In this document: positions 1-9,244 of the stretch, in pieces
How the letters are laid out: each line of letters starts with the position of its first letter
Position numbering within the stretch: the first letter of the stretch is position 1
Assembly: GCA_963837335.1 (NCBI GenBank)
Contig: CAWINS010000023.1
Span: 36,912-100,911 of the forward strand
Direction of reading: 5' to 3'
Length of the DNA: 64,000 nucleotides
Source of the DNA: RYN-230 sp963837335
Lineage (GTDB): Bacteria > Actinomycetota > Actinomycetes > Streptosporangiales > Streptosporangiaceae
Program-made: the position numbers and the translations under genes
Notes under the pieces: generated by a model
What the model saw: only the letters and a program-made list of their open reading frames with translations
Told to the model about the DNA's origin: nothing
Database searches by the model: none

Positions 1-1
1 C

Positions 2-1063
2 CAGCTATGGCAGCACCTGGTCAACATGTCGCTGGACTACCTGCACCGGATCTATCGCCAGCTCGGGGTCATGCTGACCGACGCGGACATCCGCGGGGAG
101 AGCTTCTATAACGACCTGCTGGCCGAGGTGTGCGCCGAACTTGAGGCGAGCGGGGTCGCGGTCATCAGCGACGGTGCGCTGTGCGCGTTCCCGCCCGGGT
201 TCACCGGGCGGGAGGGTGAGCCGCTGCCAGTGATCCTCCGCAAGCGGGACGGGGGCTACAACTACTCCACGAGTGACCTGGCCACCATCCGGTACCGGAT
301 CCGGGACCTGCATGTGGACCGGGCGATCTACGTCGTGGGCTCGTCCCAGGCCCTGCACTTCCAGATGGTCTTCGCGGTGGCCAGGCAGGCGGGGTGGATT
401 CCGCCCGGGGCCCGGTTCGAGCATGCGCAGATAGGCAACGTGCTGGGAACCGACGGGAAGCTGCTGCGCACCCGGGCCGGCGACTCGATCAAGCTGCGCG
501 AGCTGCTGAAGGAAGGCGTCGAGCGCGCGCGCAAGGTGTTCGACGAGCTCAACACCAGCCCCGAGCTGGACGAGAGCGAGCGTGCCGCCATCGCGGAGGC
601 GGTCGGGATCGGCGCGATCAAGTACGCCGACCTGTCCACCGCACGGGACAGCGAGTACGTATTCGACTGGGACCGCATGATCTCGTTCAAGGGGAACACC
701 GGGCCCTATCTCCAGTATGCGACCGCACGGATCCGGTCCATCTTCCGCCGGGCCGGCCTCGACCCGGACGGCGCGCGCGCCCCGATCACGCTGGCCGAGC
801 CGGCCGAGCGGGCCCTCGCGCTGCGCCTGCTCGGGTTCGGAGCCGCGGTCCAGCAGGCCGGGGAAACCACGCAGCCGCACCTGCTGGCGGGTTTCCTGTT
901 CGAGGTGGCGAGCACGTTCACCACGTTCTACGAGCAGTGCCCGGTGCTCCAGGCGGCCGATCCATCGGTCCGGGACAGCCGGCTCGCGCTGTCCGCGCTC
1001 ACCCTGCGCGTCCTGCTGACCGGGCTCGACCTGCTCGGGATCCCGGTTCCTGAGCGGATGTGA
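2..1063 (+). CDS. argS: Arginyl-tRNA synthetase, C-terminal part (5' end outside window)
   Basis: Class I aminoacyl-tRNA synthetase that charges tRNA-Arg in the cytoplasm. The reading frame is open from base 2, so the N-terminal catalytic part with the HIGH signature lies before the window. What remains shows the second half of the catalytic core, with the degenerate KMSKS region typical of ArgRS (GKLLRTRAGDSIKL, around 465-505). It is followed by the DALR anticodon-binding helical domain with NTGPYLQYATAR and the family-typical ending LLGIPVPERM. An internal ATG at 26 is not the true start. The next gene follows after about 90 bases on the same strand. Family assignment is firm; only the truncation by the window edge is unusual. 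Confidence 0.96.
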   Translation, partial: QLWQHLVNMSLDYLHRIYRQLGVMLTDADIRGESFYNDLLAEVCAELEASGVAVISDGALCAFPPGFTGREGEPLPVILRKRDGGYNYSTSDLATIRYRIRDLHVDRAIYVVGSSQALHFQMVFAVARQAGWIPPGARFEHAQIGNVLGTDGKLLRTRAGDSIKLRELLKEGVERARKVFDELNTSPELDESERAAIAEAVGIGAIKYADLSTARDSEYVFDWDRMISFKGNTGPYLQYATARIRSIFRRAGLDPDGARAPITLAEPAERALALRLLGFGAAVQQAGETTQPHLLAGFLFEVASTFTTFYEQCPVLQAADPSVRDSRLALSALTLRVLLTGLDLLGIPVPERM

Positions 1064-1154
1064 CCCGAAAGTTGCGGTGATTGCGAGGGTGCTCCCAGGG
1101 AAATCCCAGACTTCGCCGCCTGATGTCACAGCCGCGCCGGGCAGGCTCAGGGCC

Positions 1155-2099
1155 ATGGACAACATGTACGAGCCCCCAGGCGGGGATCCGGCGGAGGAGT
1201 CCCGCCCCACTGAGCAGTTCTGGCCGACGGGCCACGGGCCTGACGCCAGCCACGGGCCGCGATACCAGCAGCCCGGATACCAGGACCCGCGTTATCAGGA
1301 CCCGAGCTCCGGGCGCCCGCACGGCGGCCCGGGCGGTGAGCCGCGGCGACGCCACCCGCTGAGCTGGACGGTCGGGCTGGTGGCGGCCGCGGCGCTGGCC
1401 GCGGGTGGCATCGTCGCCGGGATCTCGCTGGCCGGCCATTCGTCGCCGGCCGCCAGCACCTCGTCGGCGGGCAGCACCGGTGACCCGAGCACCCAGGCCG
1501 CGGCGCTGAACACCGCGCTCAATTCGGCCGACCAGCCCGGCACCCTCGCGCTGACGTCATCGTCGGCCGCCGCGGGCGTGGCCGGGGCCAGCGCGGCGGG
1601 GGCCGCCACGACGGCCCACCCGTGCGCCGCGGCGCTGAAAGCGGCCCGCGCCGCCCGGGAGGCCGGGCACCCGGCCGTAGCCCGGGCGGCCCGGGCGGCG
1701 GCCCGGGGCCGCTGCCGGGGGCTCCGGCACCGGATAGCCCGGGTGGCCCTGCTCCGCGGCATCGATGGGCAATTCACGTTCCGGGGCCAGGGCGGCACCA
1801 TCCGCACCCTGGCGTTCGAGCGCGGCGTCGTCCAGTCCCTCAGCGGCAGCGACATTGTCGTCAGCGCGGCCGACGGCACCACCTGGACCTGGGACCTGGT
1901 GAGCGACACCGTCGTCCGGGAGAACGGGTCCAAGACCAGCCAGAGCGCGCTGGCCGTGGGCGAGCCGGTCTGGGTGGGCGGCCCGGTGCTGTCCGGGGTC
2001 AAGGACGCCCGGCTCGTCGTGATCAAGCCGCCCTCGGGCGGATCCGCCTCGTCCAGCCCGTCACCCGCGCCCTCCAGCGGCTCGGCCTCAGGAAGCTGA
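1155..2099 (+). CDS. Membrane-anchored protein with C-terminal DUF5666-like domain
   Basis: About 314 residues. The N-terminus is hydrophilic and rich in Pro, Gly and Tyr with short repeats (YQQPGYQDPRYQDP). One transmembrane segment follows (WTVGLVAAAALAAGGIVAG, about residues 76-94), then an Ala/Ser-rich extracytoplasmic linker. The C-terminal module (about 205-285) runs from FRGQGGTIRTLAFERGVVQ to the VWVGG region and resembles the small beta-barrel DUF5666. The ATG at 1155 (MDNMYEPP) is preferred over the upstream GTG at 1077, because the intervening 26 residues look non-coding and overlap the region just after argS. It sits directly before a two-component system; DUF5666-like proteins often flank such systems, so an envelope-sensing or signalling link is plausible but inferred. 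Ser/Pro-rich tail. Confidence 0.7.
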   Translation: MDNMYEPPGGDPAEESRPTEQFWPTGHGPDASHGPRYQQPGYQDPRYQDPSSGRPHGGPGGEPRRRHPLSWTVGLVAAAALAAGGIVAGISLAGHSSPAASTSSAGSTGDPSTQAAALNTALNSADQPGTLALTSSSAAAGVAGASAAGAATTAHPCAAALKAARAAREAGHPAVARAARAAARGRCRGLRHRIARVALLRGIDGQFTFRGQGGTIRTLAFERGVVQSLSGSDIVVSAADGTTWTWDLVSDTVVRENGSKTSQSALAVGEPVWVGGPVLSGVKDARLVVIKPPSGGSASSSPSPAPSSGSASGS

Positions 2100-2103
2100 G
2101 CAT

Positions 2104-2148
2104 CCGCGCACCGGCCATCCGCGCACTGGCCGACCGCGCACCGGCCAA
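2104..2148 (+). repeat. Three tandem 15-bp repeats
   Basis: Units starting at 2104, 2119 and 2134 share the pattern CCGCGCAC(C/T)GGCCNN. They lie between the DUF5666-like gene and the terminator hairpin. No function assigned. Confidence 0.7.
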
Positions 2149-2172
2149 CCGCCCTCCGGCGGGGGACCGGCA

Positions 2173-2202
2173 GGCTCCCGCAGGCCCAGGCCTGCGGGAG
2201 CC
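2173..2202 (+). terminator. Strong hairpin, likely terminator after the DUF5666-like gene
   Basis: Perfect 12-bp stem: GGCTCCCGCAGG (2173-2184) pairs with CCTGCGGGAGCC (2191-2202) around a 6-base loop. Only a weak T-tract follows (TAATCTTT), as is usual in GC-rich actinobacteria. It separates the upstream gene from the response regulator, which starts about 60 bases later. Confidence 0.7.
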
Positions 2203-2262
2203 GGTAATCTTTGCTGGCCGCGCCCCGGCCTACGGCCGCGCCGCTACCGTCCCGTTCAGGTG

Positions 2263-2985
2263 ATGACAGACAACGACCGGATCCCCCAGGTGCTCGTCGT
2301 GGACGACGAGCCCAACATCCGTGAGCTGGTGCAGGTCGCGCTGAAGTTCCACGGCTGCGCGGTCACGGCCTCCTCCAGCGGCCAGGATGCGCTCCGGCAG
2401 GCCGAGGCGGCCCGCCCCGACCTGATCGTGCTCGACGTGATGCTGCCTGACCTGGATGGGTTTGAGGTGTGCCGGAGGCTCCGGGCCGCGGGCAACGACG
2501 TGCCGGTGATCTTCCTGACCGCGCGGGACACCTCGTCCGACACGGTGACCGGCCTGGCCCTGGGCGGCGACGACTACGTCACCAAACCGTTCTCAGTGGA
2601 GGCCCTGGTCGCCCGGGTGCGGGCCGTACTCAGGCGGGCCGCGCGGAACGCCGGCGACGCCCCCGCGGACCAGGGCATCCTGCGCGTCGCCGACCTGGAG
2701 CTGGACGAGTCACGCTGGACCGTGCACCGCGCGGGCACGCCCGTGGAGCTGTCGCCGACCGAGTTCCGGCTGCTCGCGTACCTGATGCGGCACCAGGGGC
2801 GGGTCCTGACCCGGGCCCAGTTGCTGGAGAACGTGTGGGGCTGGGACTACGCCGGGCAGTCCCAGATCGTCGAGACCTACGTCAGCTACCTGCGGCACAA
2901 GCTGGATCCGCTGGGCCCGCCGCTGATCCACACCCAGCGCGGGGTGGGGTACAGCCTGCGGCCCGGCGCCCGGCCGGAAGGATGA
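2263..2985 (+). CDS. OmpR/PhoB-family response regulator
   Basis: DNA-binding response regulator of about 240 residues. The receiver domain has the acidic pair VVDDEP near residue 14, the phospho-acceptor Asp58 in LIVLDVMLPD, the conserved Thr in FLTARD and Lys in YVTKPFS. The C-terminal winged-helix domain contains LSPTEFRLLAYL and ends with the RGVGYSLRPG wing, the OmpR/PhoB signature. GTG (2260) and ATG (2263) are adjacent possible starts; ATG was chosen. Its stop overlaps the kinase start (ATGA at 2982-2985), so the two are translationally coupled and form a cognate pair. It resembles actinobacterial MprA/TcrA-type regulators, but the signal and targets cannot be read from the sequence. 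Confidence 0.95.
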   Translation: MTDNDRIPQVLVVDDEPNIRELVQVALKFHGCAVTASSSGQDALRQAEAARPDLIVLDVMLPDLDGFEVCRRLRAAGNDVPVIFLTARDTSSDTVTGLALGGDDYVTKPFSVEALVARVRAVLRRAARNAGDAPADQGILRVADLELDESRWTVHRAGTPVELSPTEFRLLAYLMRHQGRVLTRAQLLENVWGWDYAGQSQIVETYVSYLRHKLDPLGPPLIHTQRGVGYSLRPGARPEG

Positions 2986-4409
2986 CCTCGCCGGCGGGGA
3001 GGCTGTCGCTGCGGGCCCGCCTGCTGGTCCTGCTGATCTCCGTGACCGCGGCGTTCCTGCTGATCATGGGGGCGGTCAGCACGATCGTGCTGAGCAAGCG
3101 GCTCGGCAACGAGTTCAACACGCAGCTGGTGGCGGCAGCCCAGCACACCCCGCAGCAGATCGCCAGCAATCCCGGCGACTACGCGGCGGTCGAAATCATC
3201 TCCCGCCTGGTCCAGGTGCGGCCGCTGACCGGCGACTCCGCGGCGACCAGGGAGCTGGCCGCCAGCGTGCAGAACCTGATCACCAGGCGCATGGCCCGCT
3301 ACTACATCGGCGGCCGGCCGTTCGACGTCCCCGGCACGACGGGACCCAGGCTGCGCGCGGTGGCCCGGCTGATCCCGGCCCGGGCCAACGGCGGGACCCG
3401 CGCGGTGCTGGTGGTCGCCCGCCCGGTCGGCGCGGTCGGCGCGCAGGTCGGCGGGATCATCATCGCCGAGCTGATCACCGGGGGCGCGCTGATCCTGCTG
3501 CTGGCGGTCAGCGGGCGCTGGCTGATCGGCCGGGGCCTGGCCCCGCTGAGCCAGATGGCGAGTACCGCGCAGCAGATCACCTCGCGCGGCGACCTGACCG
3601 CCCGGATGCCCGAGGCAGACGACAGCACCGAGGTGGGACGGCTCGGCGGGGCCATCAACGCCATGCTGGACCGGATCCAGCAGGCCTTCGGCGCCCGCTG
3701 GCGTTCGGAGCAGAAGGTCCGCCAGTTCGCGGCCGACGCCTCGCATGAGCTGCGCACCCCGCTCACCACCATCCGCGGCTATGCCGAGCTGTACCGGCAG
3801 GGCGCGCTCGGCCCGGAGCAGCTGCCGGACGCGATGCGCCGGATCGAGCAGGAATCGCAGCGGATGAGCACGCTGGTCGCCGAGCTTCTTGAGCTGGCCC
3901 GGCTGGATCGCACCTCGTCGCTGGACCTGGCCGAGACGGACCTGGCCCTGCTGGTCCGGGATGCGGCCGCGGACGCCTCGGCGGTGGAGCCGGGCCGCCC
4001 GGTGCAGGCGGAGGCGCCCGACCGGCTGATCGCCGTGGTTGACGAGGCGCGGATCAGGCAGGTGCTGGCCAACCTGCTCGGCAACGTCCGCGAGCACACC
4101 CCGCCGGGCACCCCGGTCGCGGTGCGGCTGGCCCCGGCCCGCGGCGGCGCCGTGCTCGAGGTGGCCGACGCGGGACCGGGGATGTCGGAGGAGGACGCGG
4201 CCCGGGCCTTCGACCGCTTCCACCGCGGCGCGGAACGCGCGGGCCGCCAGGACGGCGACGGCCGCGACCCGGGCACCAGCAGCGGGCTGGGGCTGTCCAT
4301 CGTGCAGGCCATCGCGGCTGCTCACGGCGGCCAGGCCGTGCTCGAGTCGCAGGCCGGCCACGGGACCCGGGTCAGGATCTGGCTCCCGGCCGAGTCGCCG
4401 GCCGGCTGA
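2982..4409 (+). CDS. Sensor histidine kinase
   Basis: About 475 residues; partner of the preceding response regulator. The first transmembrane helix (about 11-37) is followed by an extracytoplasmic sensor segment (about 40-155) and a second helix (about 158-180). A HAMP domain (about 181-240) leads to the dimerisation/phospho-acceptor helix with His255 in DASHELRTPL. The ATPase domain has an N-box (VLANLLGNVREHT), G1 (DAGPGM), an F-box and G2 (SGLGLSIV). All catalytic blocks are present, so it should be active. The ATG at 2982 overlaps the regulator's stop. No sensor fold is recognisable in the periplasmic-side loop. The gene converges with the TMEM175-like gene, leaving a 72-base gap. Confidence 0.95.
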   Translation: MTSPAGRLSLRARLLVLLISVTAAFLLIMGAVSTIVLSKRLGNEFNTQLVAAAQHTPQQIASNPGDYAAVEIISRLVQVRPLTGDSAATRELAASVQNLITRRMARYYIGGRPFDVPGTTGPRLRAVARLIPARANGGTRAVLVVARPVGAVGAQVGGIIIAELITGGALILLLAVSGRWLIGRGLAPLSQMASTAQQITSRGDLTARMPEADDSTEVGRLGGAINAMLDRIQQAFGARWRSEQKVRQFAADASHELRTPLTTIRGYAELYRQGALGPEQLPDAMRRIEQESQRMSTLVAELLELARLDRTSSLDLAETDLALLVRDAAADASAVEPGRPVQAEAPDRLIAVVDEARIRQVLANLLGNVREHTPPGTPVAVRLAPARGGAVLEVADAGPGMSEEDAARAFDRFHRGAERAGRQDGDGRDPGTSSGLGLSIVQAIAAAHGGQAVLESQAGHGTRVRIWLPAESPAG

Positions 4410-4481
4410 CCGCGTGCGGTGCCTGCTCGCCGCACGCCCCAGAATCTCTAACGCCCCCCGGCCCCGGTCCTCCACCCCGGA

Positions 4482-5108
4482 TCAGGCCGCTCCCCCGGAG
4501 GGTGCGGCGGAGGACGGGCTGGGCAGGTGCTCGAAGAGGTAGTAGACGCCGAGCAGGCCGTAGATGACCAGCGCCGCCAGCGGCGCCCCGAACGCCGCCA
4601 CGAGCGTGGCGGCCACGTAGACGAGCAGGCCGGCGGTGAACCCGGGGATCGAGCGCCGCAGCGCCTCCGGCTGGGCCGACCCGCCGAGCCGCTCGGCGTG
4701 CGTCACCACGTAGATCCACAGGCCCGCGAAGCCCAGCGAGGCAGCGATCAGCACCAGCCCGTAGGTGACGGTGGCCGCCACGCCACCCGAGGTCTGCAGG
4801 TGCTCCGCGACCAGCGAGGTCGGGAACGGGATGGCTACCACGGCCATGAGCAGCAGCAGGTTGATGACCAGCAGCGGCCGGTCTACCCGGGTGATGTGGG
4901 CGAAAATCGTGTGGTGGTTCATCCACATGATGCCGATGGTGAGGAAACTGACCACGTACGCGAAGTACTGGGGCCAGACGTGCAGCAGCTGGTGGATGAG
5001 CGTGTAATGCTCAGGTCCCGCGCCGGGCAGCCGGAGGTCCAGGACGAGCAGGGTGATGGCGATGGCGAACACGCCGTCGCTGAACGCCTCGGCGCGCCTG
5101 CTCTCCAT
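4482..5108 (-). CDS. TMEM175-family (DUF1211) potassium channel-like membrane protein
   Basis: A 208-residue protein with about six hydrophobic helices. The family hallmark RxxxFSDGVFAIAITLLVL lies at the N-terminus, with the FSD triad at residues 9-11. Bacterial TMEM175 proteins of this size assemble as tetramers and conduct K+; that role is by homology. The conserved MNHH segment follows the second helix. The Pro/Ser/Gly-rich tail (LPSPSSAAPSGGAA) has no known function. It starts 39 bases downstream of the EtfD-like gene's stop on the same strand and could share its transcript. Confidence 0.85.
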   Translation of the reverse strand: MESRRAEAFSDGVFAIAITLLVLDLRLPGAGPEHYTLIHQLLHVWPQYFAYVVSFLTIGIMWMNHHTIFAHITRVDRPLLVINLLLLMAVVAIPFPTSLVAEHLQTSGGVAATVTYGLVLIAASLGFAGLWIYVVTHAERLGGSAQPEALRRSIPGFTAGLLVYVAATLVAAFGAPLAALVIYGLLGVYYLFEHLPSPSSAAPSGGAA

Positions 5109-5147
5109 GGCCCTGGCTGCCCCCGTCCCCTCCGGTTCCCGGCCAGG

Positions 5148-7340
5148 TCAGCCGGCAGGCTGGTCGGCCGGGGCCGGCGCGGCGGGCGCGGCCGGCGGCG
5201 CGGCGCCCGCAGGCGGCGCGGGCGGCTGGATGGAGCGGGCCAGGACCTGGGCCACGTCCACCACTTCCAGGGTGTCCTTGGCTTCGCCGCTGGCTTTCTT
5301 GGCGGCCACGGCGTCGCCCAGCATGACCAGGCAGTAGGGGCAGCCGGTGGAGATGGTGTCGGGGTCGGTGCCGAGGGCTTCGTCGATCCGCTCGGTGTTG
5401 ATCCGCTTGCCGATCCGCTCTTCCATCCACATCCGGGCCCCGCCCGCGCCGCAGCAGAACCCGCGGTTCTTGCACCGGTGCATTTCCTGGGCCTGGACGC
5501 CGGGGACCTGCTCCATGATCTCCCGCGGCGGGGTGAACACCTTGTTGTGCCGGCCCAGGAAACACGGGTCGTGGTAGGTGATCTTCTCCTCGACCGCCGT
5601 GACTGGGGTGATCTTCCCCTGCTCTACCAGCTTCGCGAGCAGCTGGGTGTGGTGTACCACCTCATAGTTCCCGCCCAGCTGCGGATACTCGTTAGCGATC
5701 GTGTTGAAGCAGTGCGGGCACGACGCCACGATGGTCTTCCCGGGCTCAGCCAGGCCGGTCTCGTTGAGGGTCTCGATGTTCTGCTGGGCCAGCATCGAGT
5801 AGACGAACTCGTTGCCCATCCGCCGCGCCGGGTCGCCGGTGCAGGTCTCGGCCGGGCCGAGCACCGCGAAGTTCACCCCGGCCGAATGCAGCAGGGTGGC
5901 GATGGCCTTGGTGGTCTTCTTGGCCCGGTCCTCCAGCGCGCCGGCGCAGCCGACCCAGAACAGGTACTCCACCTCCGGGCCCAGCTTCCCGTCTGCCACC
6001 GGGACCTCGAAGTCGAGCTCCTCGGCCCAGGCCAGCCGCCGGTTCGCGCCCATGCCCCACGGGTCACCCTTGTTCTCCAGGTTCTTCAGCATCCCCGAGG
6101 CTTCGGTCGGGAACGCCGACTCAATCAGGACCTGGTGACGGCGCATCCCGTCGATATGGTCGATGTGCTCGATATCGACCGGGCATTCCTCGACGCACGC
6201 CCCGCAGTTGGTGCACGACCAGATGACGTCCGGGTCGATCACCCCGTGCTCAGCCTCCGTGCCGACCAGCGGGCGGCCCGCCTCGAACTTCACCGCATCC
6301 GGCAGGTTCTCCCGCGCCTCGTCACTGTCCGCGAGGAGGTAGGGGGCCTTGGCCAGCGCGTGGTCACGCAGGTCCAGGATGACCTGCTTGGGCGACAGCG
6401 GCTTGCCTGTCGCCCAGGCCGGGCACTGGGACTGGCACCGGCCGCACTCGGTGCAGGTGGCCATGTCCAGCAGGCCCTTCCAGCTGAAGTCCTCGATCTT
6501 CCCCAGCCCGAACACGTCGGTGTCGGGGTCGGCTTCCTCGAAATCCAGCACCTTGCCGTTGCTGCGCATCGGCTCCAGGCCGCGCAGCGCGTTCGGGCGG
6601 CGGGAGAACAGCACGTTGATGGGCGCGGTGATGATGTGCAGGTGCTTGGAGTAGGTAAGGAACACCAGGAAACCGAGCACCACGGCCAGCTGGGCCAGCA
6701 GGAACACCACCTCCAGCACGCTGTTCACCCCGGTGCCCAGGGGCGCCAGCCAGTGGCCCACGATCTGGGAGGCGAACGCGCCGTGGGCGTAGGGGAACAC
6801 CCCGGTGTTGATCTGCGCGCCGCGGTACAGCAGCAGCGTCGCGATCACCAGGAAGATCATCCCGAGGACCAGCCATGCGGCGCCGGTGTGGCTGCCGGCG
6901 AACCGTGACTTGCGGCCCTCCCGCTCCGGGCTGCTGCGCAGCCGGATGACCGCGAACGTGATGATGCCGGCCAGCACGCCGACCGCGAACAGGTCCTCGA
7001 TGAACCCGATGAACGCCCAGTGGCCGATCCCCGGGATGGCGAAAGTCCGGGAGAACAGGTCGCCGTAAGCCTCAATGATCGTCAGCAGCAAGACGATAAA
7101 GCCCCAGAAGGTCGCGGCGTGCGCGGCGCCGGGCACCGTCCACTTCAGCAGCTTGCGCTGCCCGATGACCTCGGTGGCCTCCACCCCGGCGTCGCGCCCC
7201 GGGTGCGAGCGCACCCCCTCGATCCGCTCCGGCGCCGGCTGCCCCGCCCGCCCGACCTCGGCCAGCCACCACAGGCGCCGCCCCGCCAGCGCGAACGCCG
7301 CCACCGTCAAAACCAGGCCGACCACGATCCGCAGGACCAC
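5148..7340 (-). CDS. etfD: Membrane Fe-S oxidoreductase, EtfD/heterodisulfide-reductase-like
   Basis: About 730 residues. The N-terminal part (about 1-260) has several membrane helices resembling the cytochrome b-type subunit of nitrate/heterodisulfide reductases. Two 4Fe-4S ferredoxin motifs follow, CTECGRCQSQCP (near 293) and CTNCGACVEECP (near 372). Then come two CCG-type cysteine-rich modules, with CPHCFN (near 538), GFCCGAGGARMW (near 626) and CPYCLVM (near 665). This is the layout of M. tuberculosis Rv0338c/EtfD, which passes electrons from electron-transfer flavoprotein during fatty-acid beta-oxidation to the menaquinone pool. The start is GTG at 7340, preceded at a good distance by a strong GAGGAGG site; a longer frame to 7529 is judged untranslated. 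The C-terminus is Pro/Ala-rich. Confidence 0.9.
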   Translation of the reverse strand: MVLRIVVGLVLTVAAFALAGRRLWWLAEVGRAGQPAPERIEGVRSHPGRDAGVEATEVIGQRKLLKWTVPGAAHAATFWGFIVLLLTIIEAYGDLFSRTFAIPGIGHWAFIGFIEDLFAVGVLAGIITFAVIRLRSSPEREGRKSRFAGSHTGAAWLVLGMIFLVIATLLLYRGAQINTGVFPYAHGAFASQIVGHWLAPLGTGVNSVLEVVFLLAQLAVVLGFLVFLTYSKHLHIITAPINVLFSRRPNALRGLEPMRSNGKVLDFEEADPDTDVFGLGKIEDFSWKGLLDMATCTECGRCQSQCPAWATGKPLSPKQVILDLRDHALAKAPYLLADSDEARENLPDAVKFEAGRPLVGTEAEHGVIDPDVIWSCTNCGACVEECPVDIEHIDHIDGMRRHQVLIESAFPTEASGMLKNLENKGDPWGMGANRRLAWAEELDFEVPVADGKLGPEVEYLFWVGCAGALEDRAKKTTKAIATLLHSAGVNFAVLGPAETCTGDPARRMGNEFVYSMLAQQNIETLNETGLAEPGKTIVASCPHCFNTIANEYPQLGGNYEVVHHTQLLAKLVEQGKITPVTAVEEKITYHDPCFLGRHNKVFTPPREIMEQVPGVQAQEMHRCKNRGFCCGAGGARMWMEERIGKRINTERIDEALGTDPDTISTGCPYCLVMLGDAVAAKKASGEAKDTLEVVDVAQVLARSIQPPAPPAGAAPPAAPAAPAPADQPAG

Positions 7341-7664
7341 GAAAACCTCCTCATGCGGTGCCCAGCCCGGCCGGACCGCCGCTGCGCCGGCTGCCAGCGT
7401 ACGCCGCGCCACCCTGGCCACAATGATCAAGGTCCAATGAATAAGACACTCCACGGCAGCGTCAAGAGGCGGGCCACCTGACGCTTCCGGCATCCTACCG
7501 ATGAGTAACTTATCGGGCCAGGGGGGCACCCGCGACCGGGCGGCGACCGGGCAGCCAGCGGCTCACGACGGGCAACCGGCAACCGACGACGACGACGCCC
7601 GGGATCCGGCGGCCTGCGCCGATACGAAACCTTTGCAAACGGGTGCAAACCGCCGGCCCGGCTC
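7341..7664. other. Divergent intergenic region between etfD and propeller gene 1
   Basis: About 320 bases with no convincing gene. It should hold the minus-strand etfD promoter and the distal upstream region of the propeller gene. Short A/T-rich patches occur near 7420-7450 and 7625-7655, including a repeated TGCAAAC (CTTTGCAAACGGGTGCAAAC near 7631). I could not assign -35/-10 boxes with confidence. Confidence 0.5.
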
Positions 7665-7721
7665 GGGCGTCATTGATGTGTTTGACGTCATCCGGGGGGC
7701 AGTCCAACGGAGGAATGCATG
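7665..7721 (+). promoter_or_regulatory. Leader of propeller gene 1, shared with propeller gene 2
   Basis: GGGCGTC (7665-7671), a 20-base spacer, CCGGGGGGC (7692-7700), then an AGT-containing stretch and a good ribosome site (CGGAGG) just before the ATG at 7719. The same order and nearly the same spacing recur upstream of the second propeller gene at 9245-9302. That points to a duplicated promoter or leader; which sigma factor is used is unknown. Confidence 0.5.
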
Positions 7722-9097
7722 GCAGGGCAGGGAATAAGACGCGTGGCCAGAACGCGGATCGCGACCGCGGCGCTCGGCGCGGGCATCACGGCCACGGTCC
7801 TGGGCGGCGCGATGATGGCCGCGGGCCCGGCAGGTGCCGCGGCGGCACCCGCCGCCCACGCGGCCACGGCCGCCGCGGCCAGGTCCGCCGCGGGCACCCC
7901 GGTGAGCGGCGCGGTGGCCCGGCTGACCAGCCCGGCCCGCCGCGGTTCGTCCCCTGGGGCCGGGCCACGGCGGCGGGGGCCAGCGCGATGATGACCCCGC
8001 AGGCCCGGATGGCGGCCGCCGCGAACCAGTCTCGGTTTCAGCGGAGCGGTCCTCACCGGGGTGTCCTGCACCGGGCGGTCGCAGTGCACCGCGACCGGGA
8101 TGGCCAGCACCCGCAGCGGCAAGAACCTCAAGACCCTGGCCGAGCGGTGGAACGGCACCAGCGTGGGCCGTGCAGTCCACGCCCACCCCCACCTCGCGCA
8201 CCGTGCTGGGCGGCACGCTGGACGGCGGCGTGTCCTGCACGTCGTCCACCGCCTGCGTGGCCGACGGCTTCTCGTACAGCAAGAACTGCATGCCGACTGC
8301 TGGGCGAGGGCTGGAACGGCCACACCTGGACCACCCAGCCGGACGCGACCCCGGTAGTCGGCCGGCCAGCCGGCCGGCATCGCGTGCCGGTGGGCCAAGG
8401 ACTGCATGGCCGTCGGCGAGCGGCTGTCCGGCATGACCCTGGCCGAGCACTGGAACGGGCGGAAGTGGTCCGCCGTGACCACCAAGCACGAGGGGGAGCT
8501 GGTCGGGGTGGCCTGCCCCGCCACCGGGAACTGCACGGCCGTCGGCACGAACAGCGGCGGGAAGGCGCTCGCCGCGCACTGGAACGGGAAGGCCTGGTCG
8601 GACCAGTCCGCGGCCAGCCCGGAGCAGCTCAACGTGCTGGGGGGCGTGTCCTGCCCGGCGGTGAAGGACTGCGTCGCGGTCGGCACGGGCAGGCACGGTG
8701 ACGAGCCCGGCGCTTGACCTGGCCCCGCTCGCCGAGCAGTGGACCGGCGGGAAGTGGGCGGTACTCACCGCCCCGCGACCCGGCCCCCGCGGGCGATATC
8801 ACGGAACTCAACTCCGTGTCGTGCACCTCGGCCACGAACTGCATGGCCGTGGGGGACTACTCCGACCAGGCCGATACCTCCGACACGACCTTCGCGGAGC
8901 AGTGGAACGGCACGATCTGGACGGTCGAGACCACTCCGAGCCCAGCGACGTTCAGTACCCTCGTGTCCGTGTCGTGCCCCTCGGCCGGGCACTGCATCGC
9001 GGTCGGGGGCAGCAGCGCCACCGCCACCGGCGCCGTGTCCCCGCTGACCGAGGTCTGGAACGGCACCACCTGGACGGCGGTCACCGCACCGCGCTGA
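7719..9097 (+). pseudogene. Secreted seven-repeat (probable beta-propeller) protein, copy 1, frame-broken
   Basis: The N-terminus is a signal peptide: basic start, hydrophobic ATAALGAGITATVLGG, then Ala-rich. Piecing together frames gives seven repeats of about 45-55 residues. Each repeat starts with V/ISC-x5-6-C-x-A-x-G and ends with a WNG-x-x-W core (LAEHWNGRKWS, FAEQWNGTIWT, LTEVWNGTTWT). Seven units strongly suggest a seven-bladed propeller stapled by the paired cysteines; this is inference. The reading frame changes at least six times (near 7935, 8033, 8165, 8290, 8370 and twice around 8700-8790). The copy is therefore either a decayed pseudogene or a badly resolved consensus. Its paralogue lies immediately downstream. 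Ligand and function are unknown. Confidence 0.7.
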
Positions 9098-9121
9098 CCG
9101 TCCCGCCCGACGGCCATACCC

Positions 9122-9167
9122 AGTGCGGCGTGGCACGACCTCCTTCCGGGCCGTGCCACGCCGCACT
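9122..9167 (+). terminator. Hairpin after propeller gene 1
   Basis: Perfect 16-bp stem: AGTGCGGCGTGGCACG (9122-9137) pairs with CGTGCCACGCCGCACT (9152-9167), with loop centre TCCTTCC. It begins about 25 bases after the stop. The same structure with compensating base changes follows the second copy at 10672-10717. Likely a transcription terminator or 3' stabiliser. Confidence 0.8.
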
Positions 9168-9244
9168 GTCATAGGCGCACTGTCATCGGCGAGCCGGGAC
9201 CGCGCGGGCACCCAGGCCGTCCCGGTCAACCATTTGCCCGGTTT

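Noticed and set aside
2886..4475. Long minus-strand open frame opposite the histidine kinase
   Set aside because: Shadow of the kinase with Arg/Gly/Asp-rich random composition.
4527..6908. Very long plus-strand open frame opposite TMEM175/etfD
   Set aside because: Antisense shadow caused by high GC; no domains, and the minus strand encodes clear Fe-S and channel motifs.
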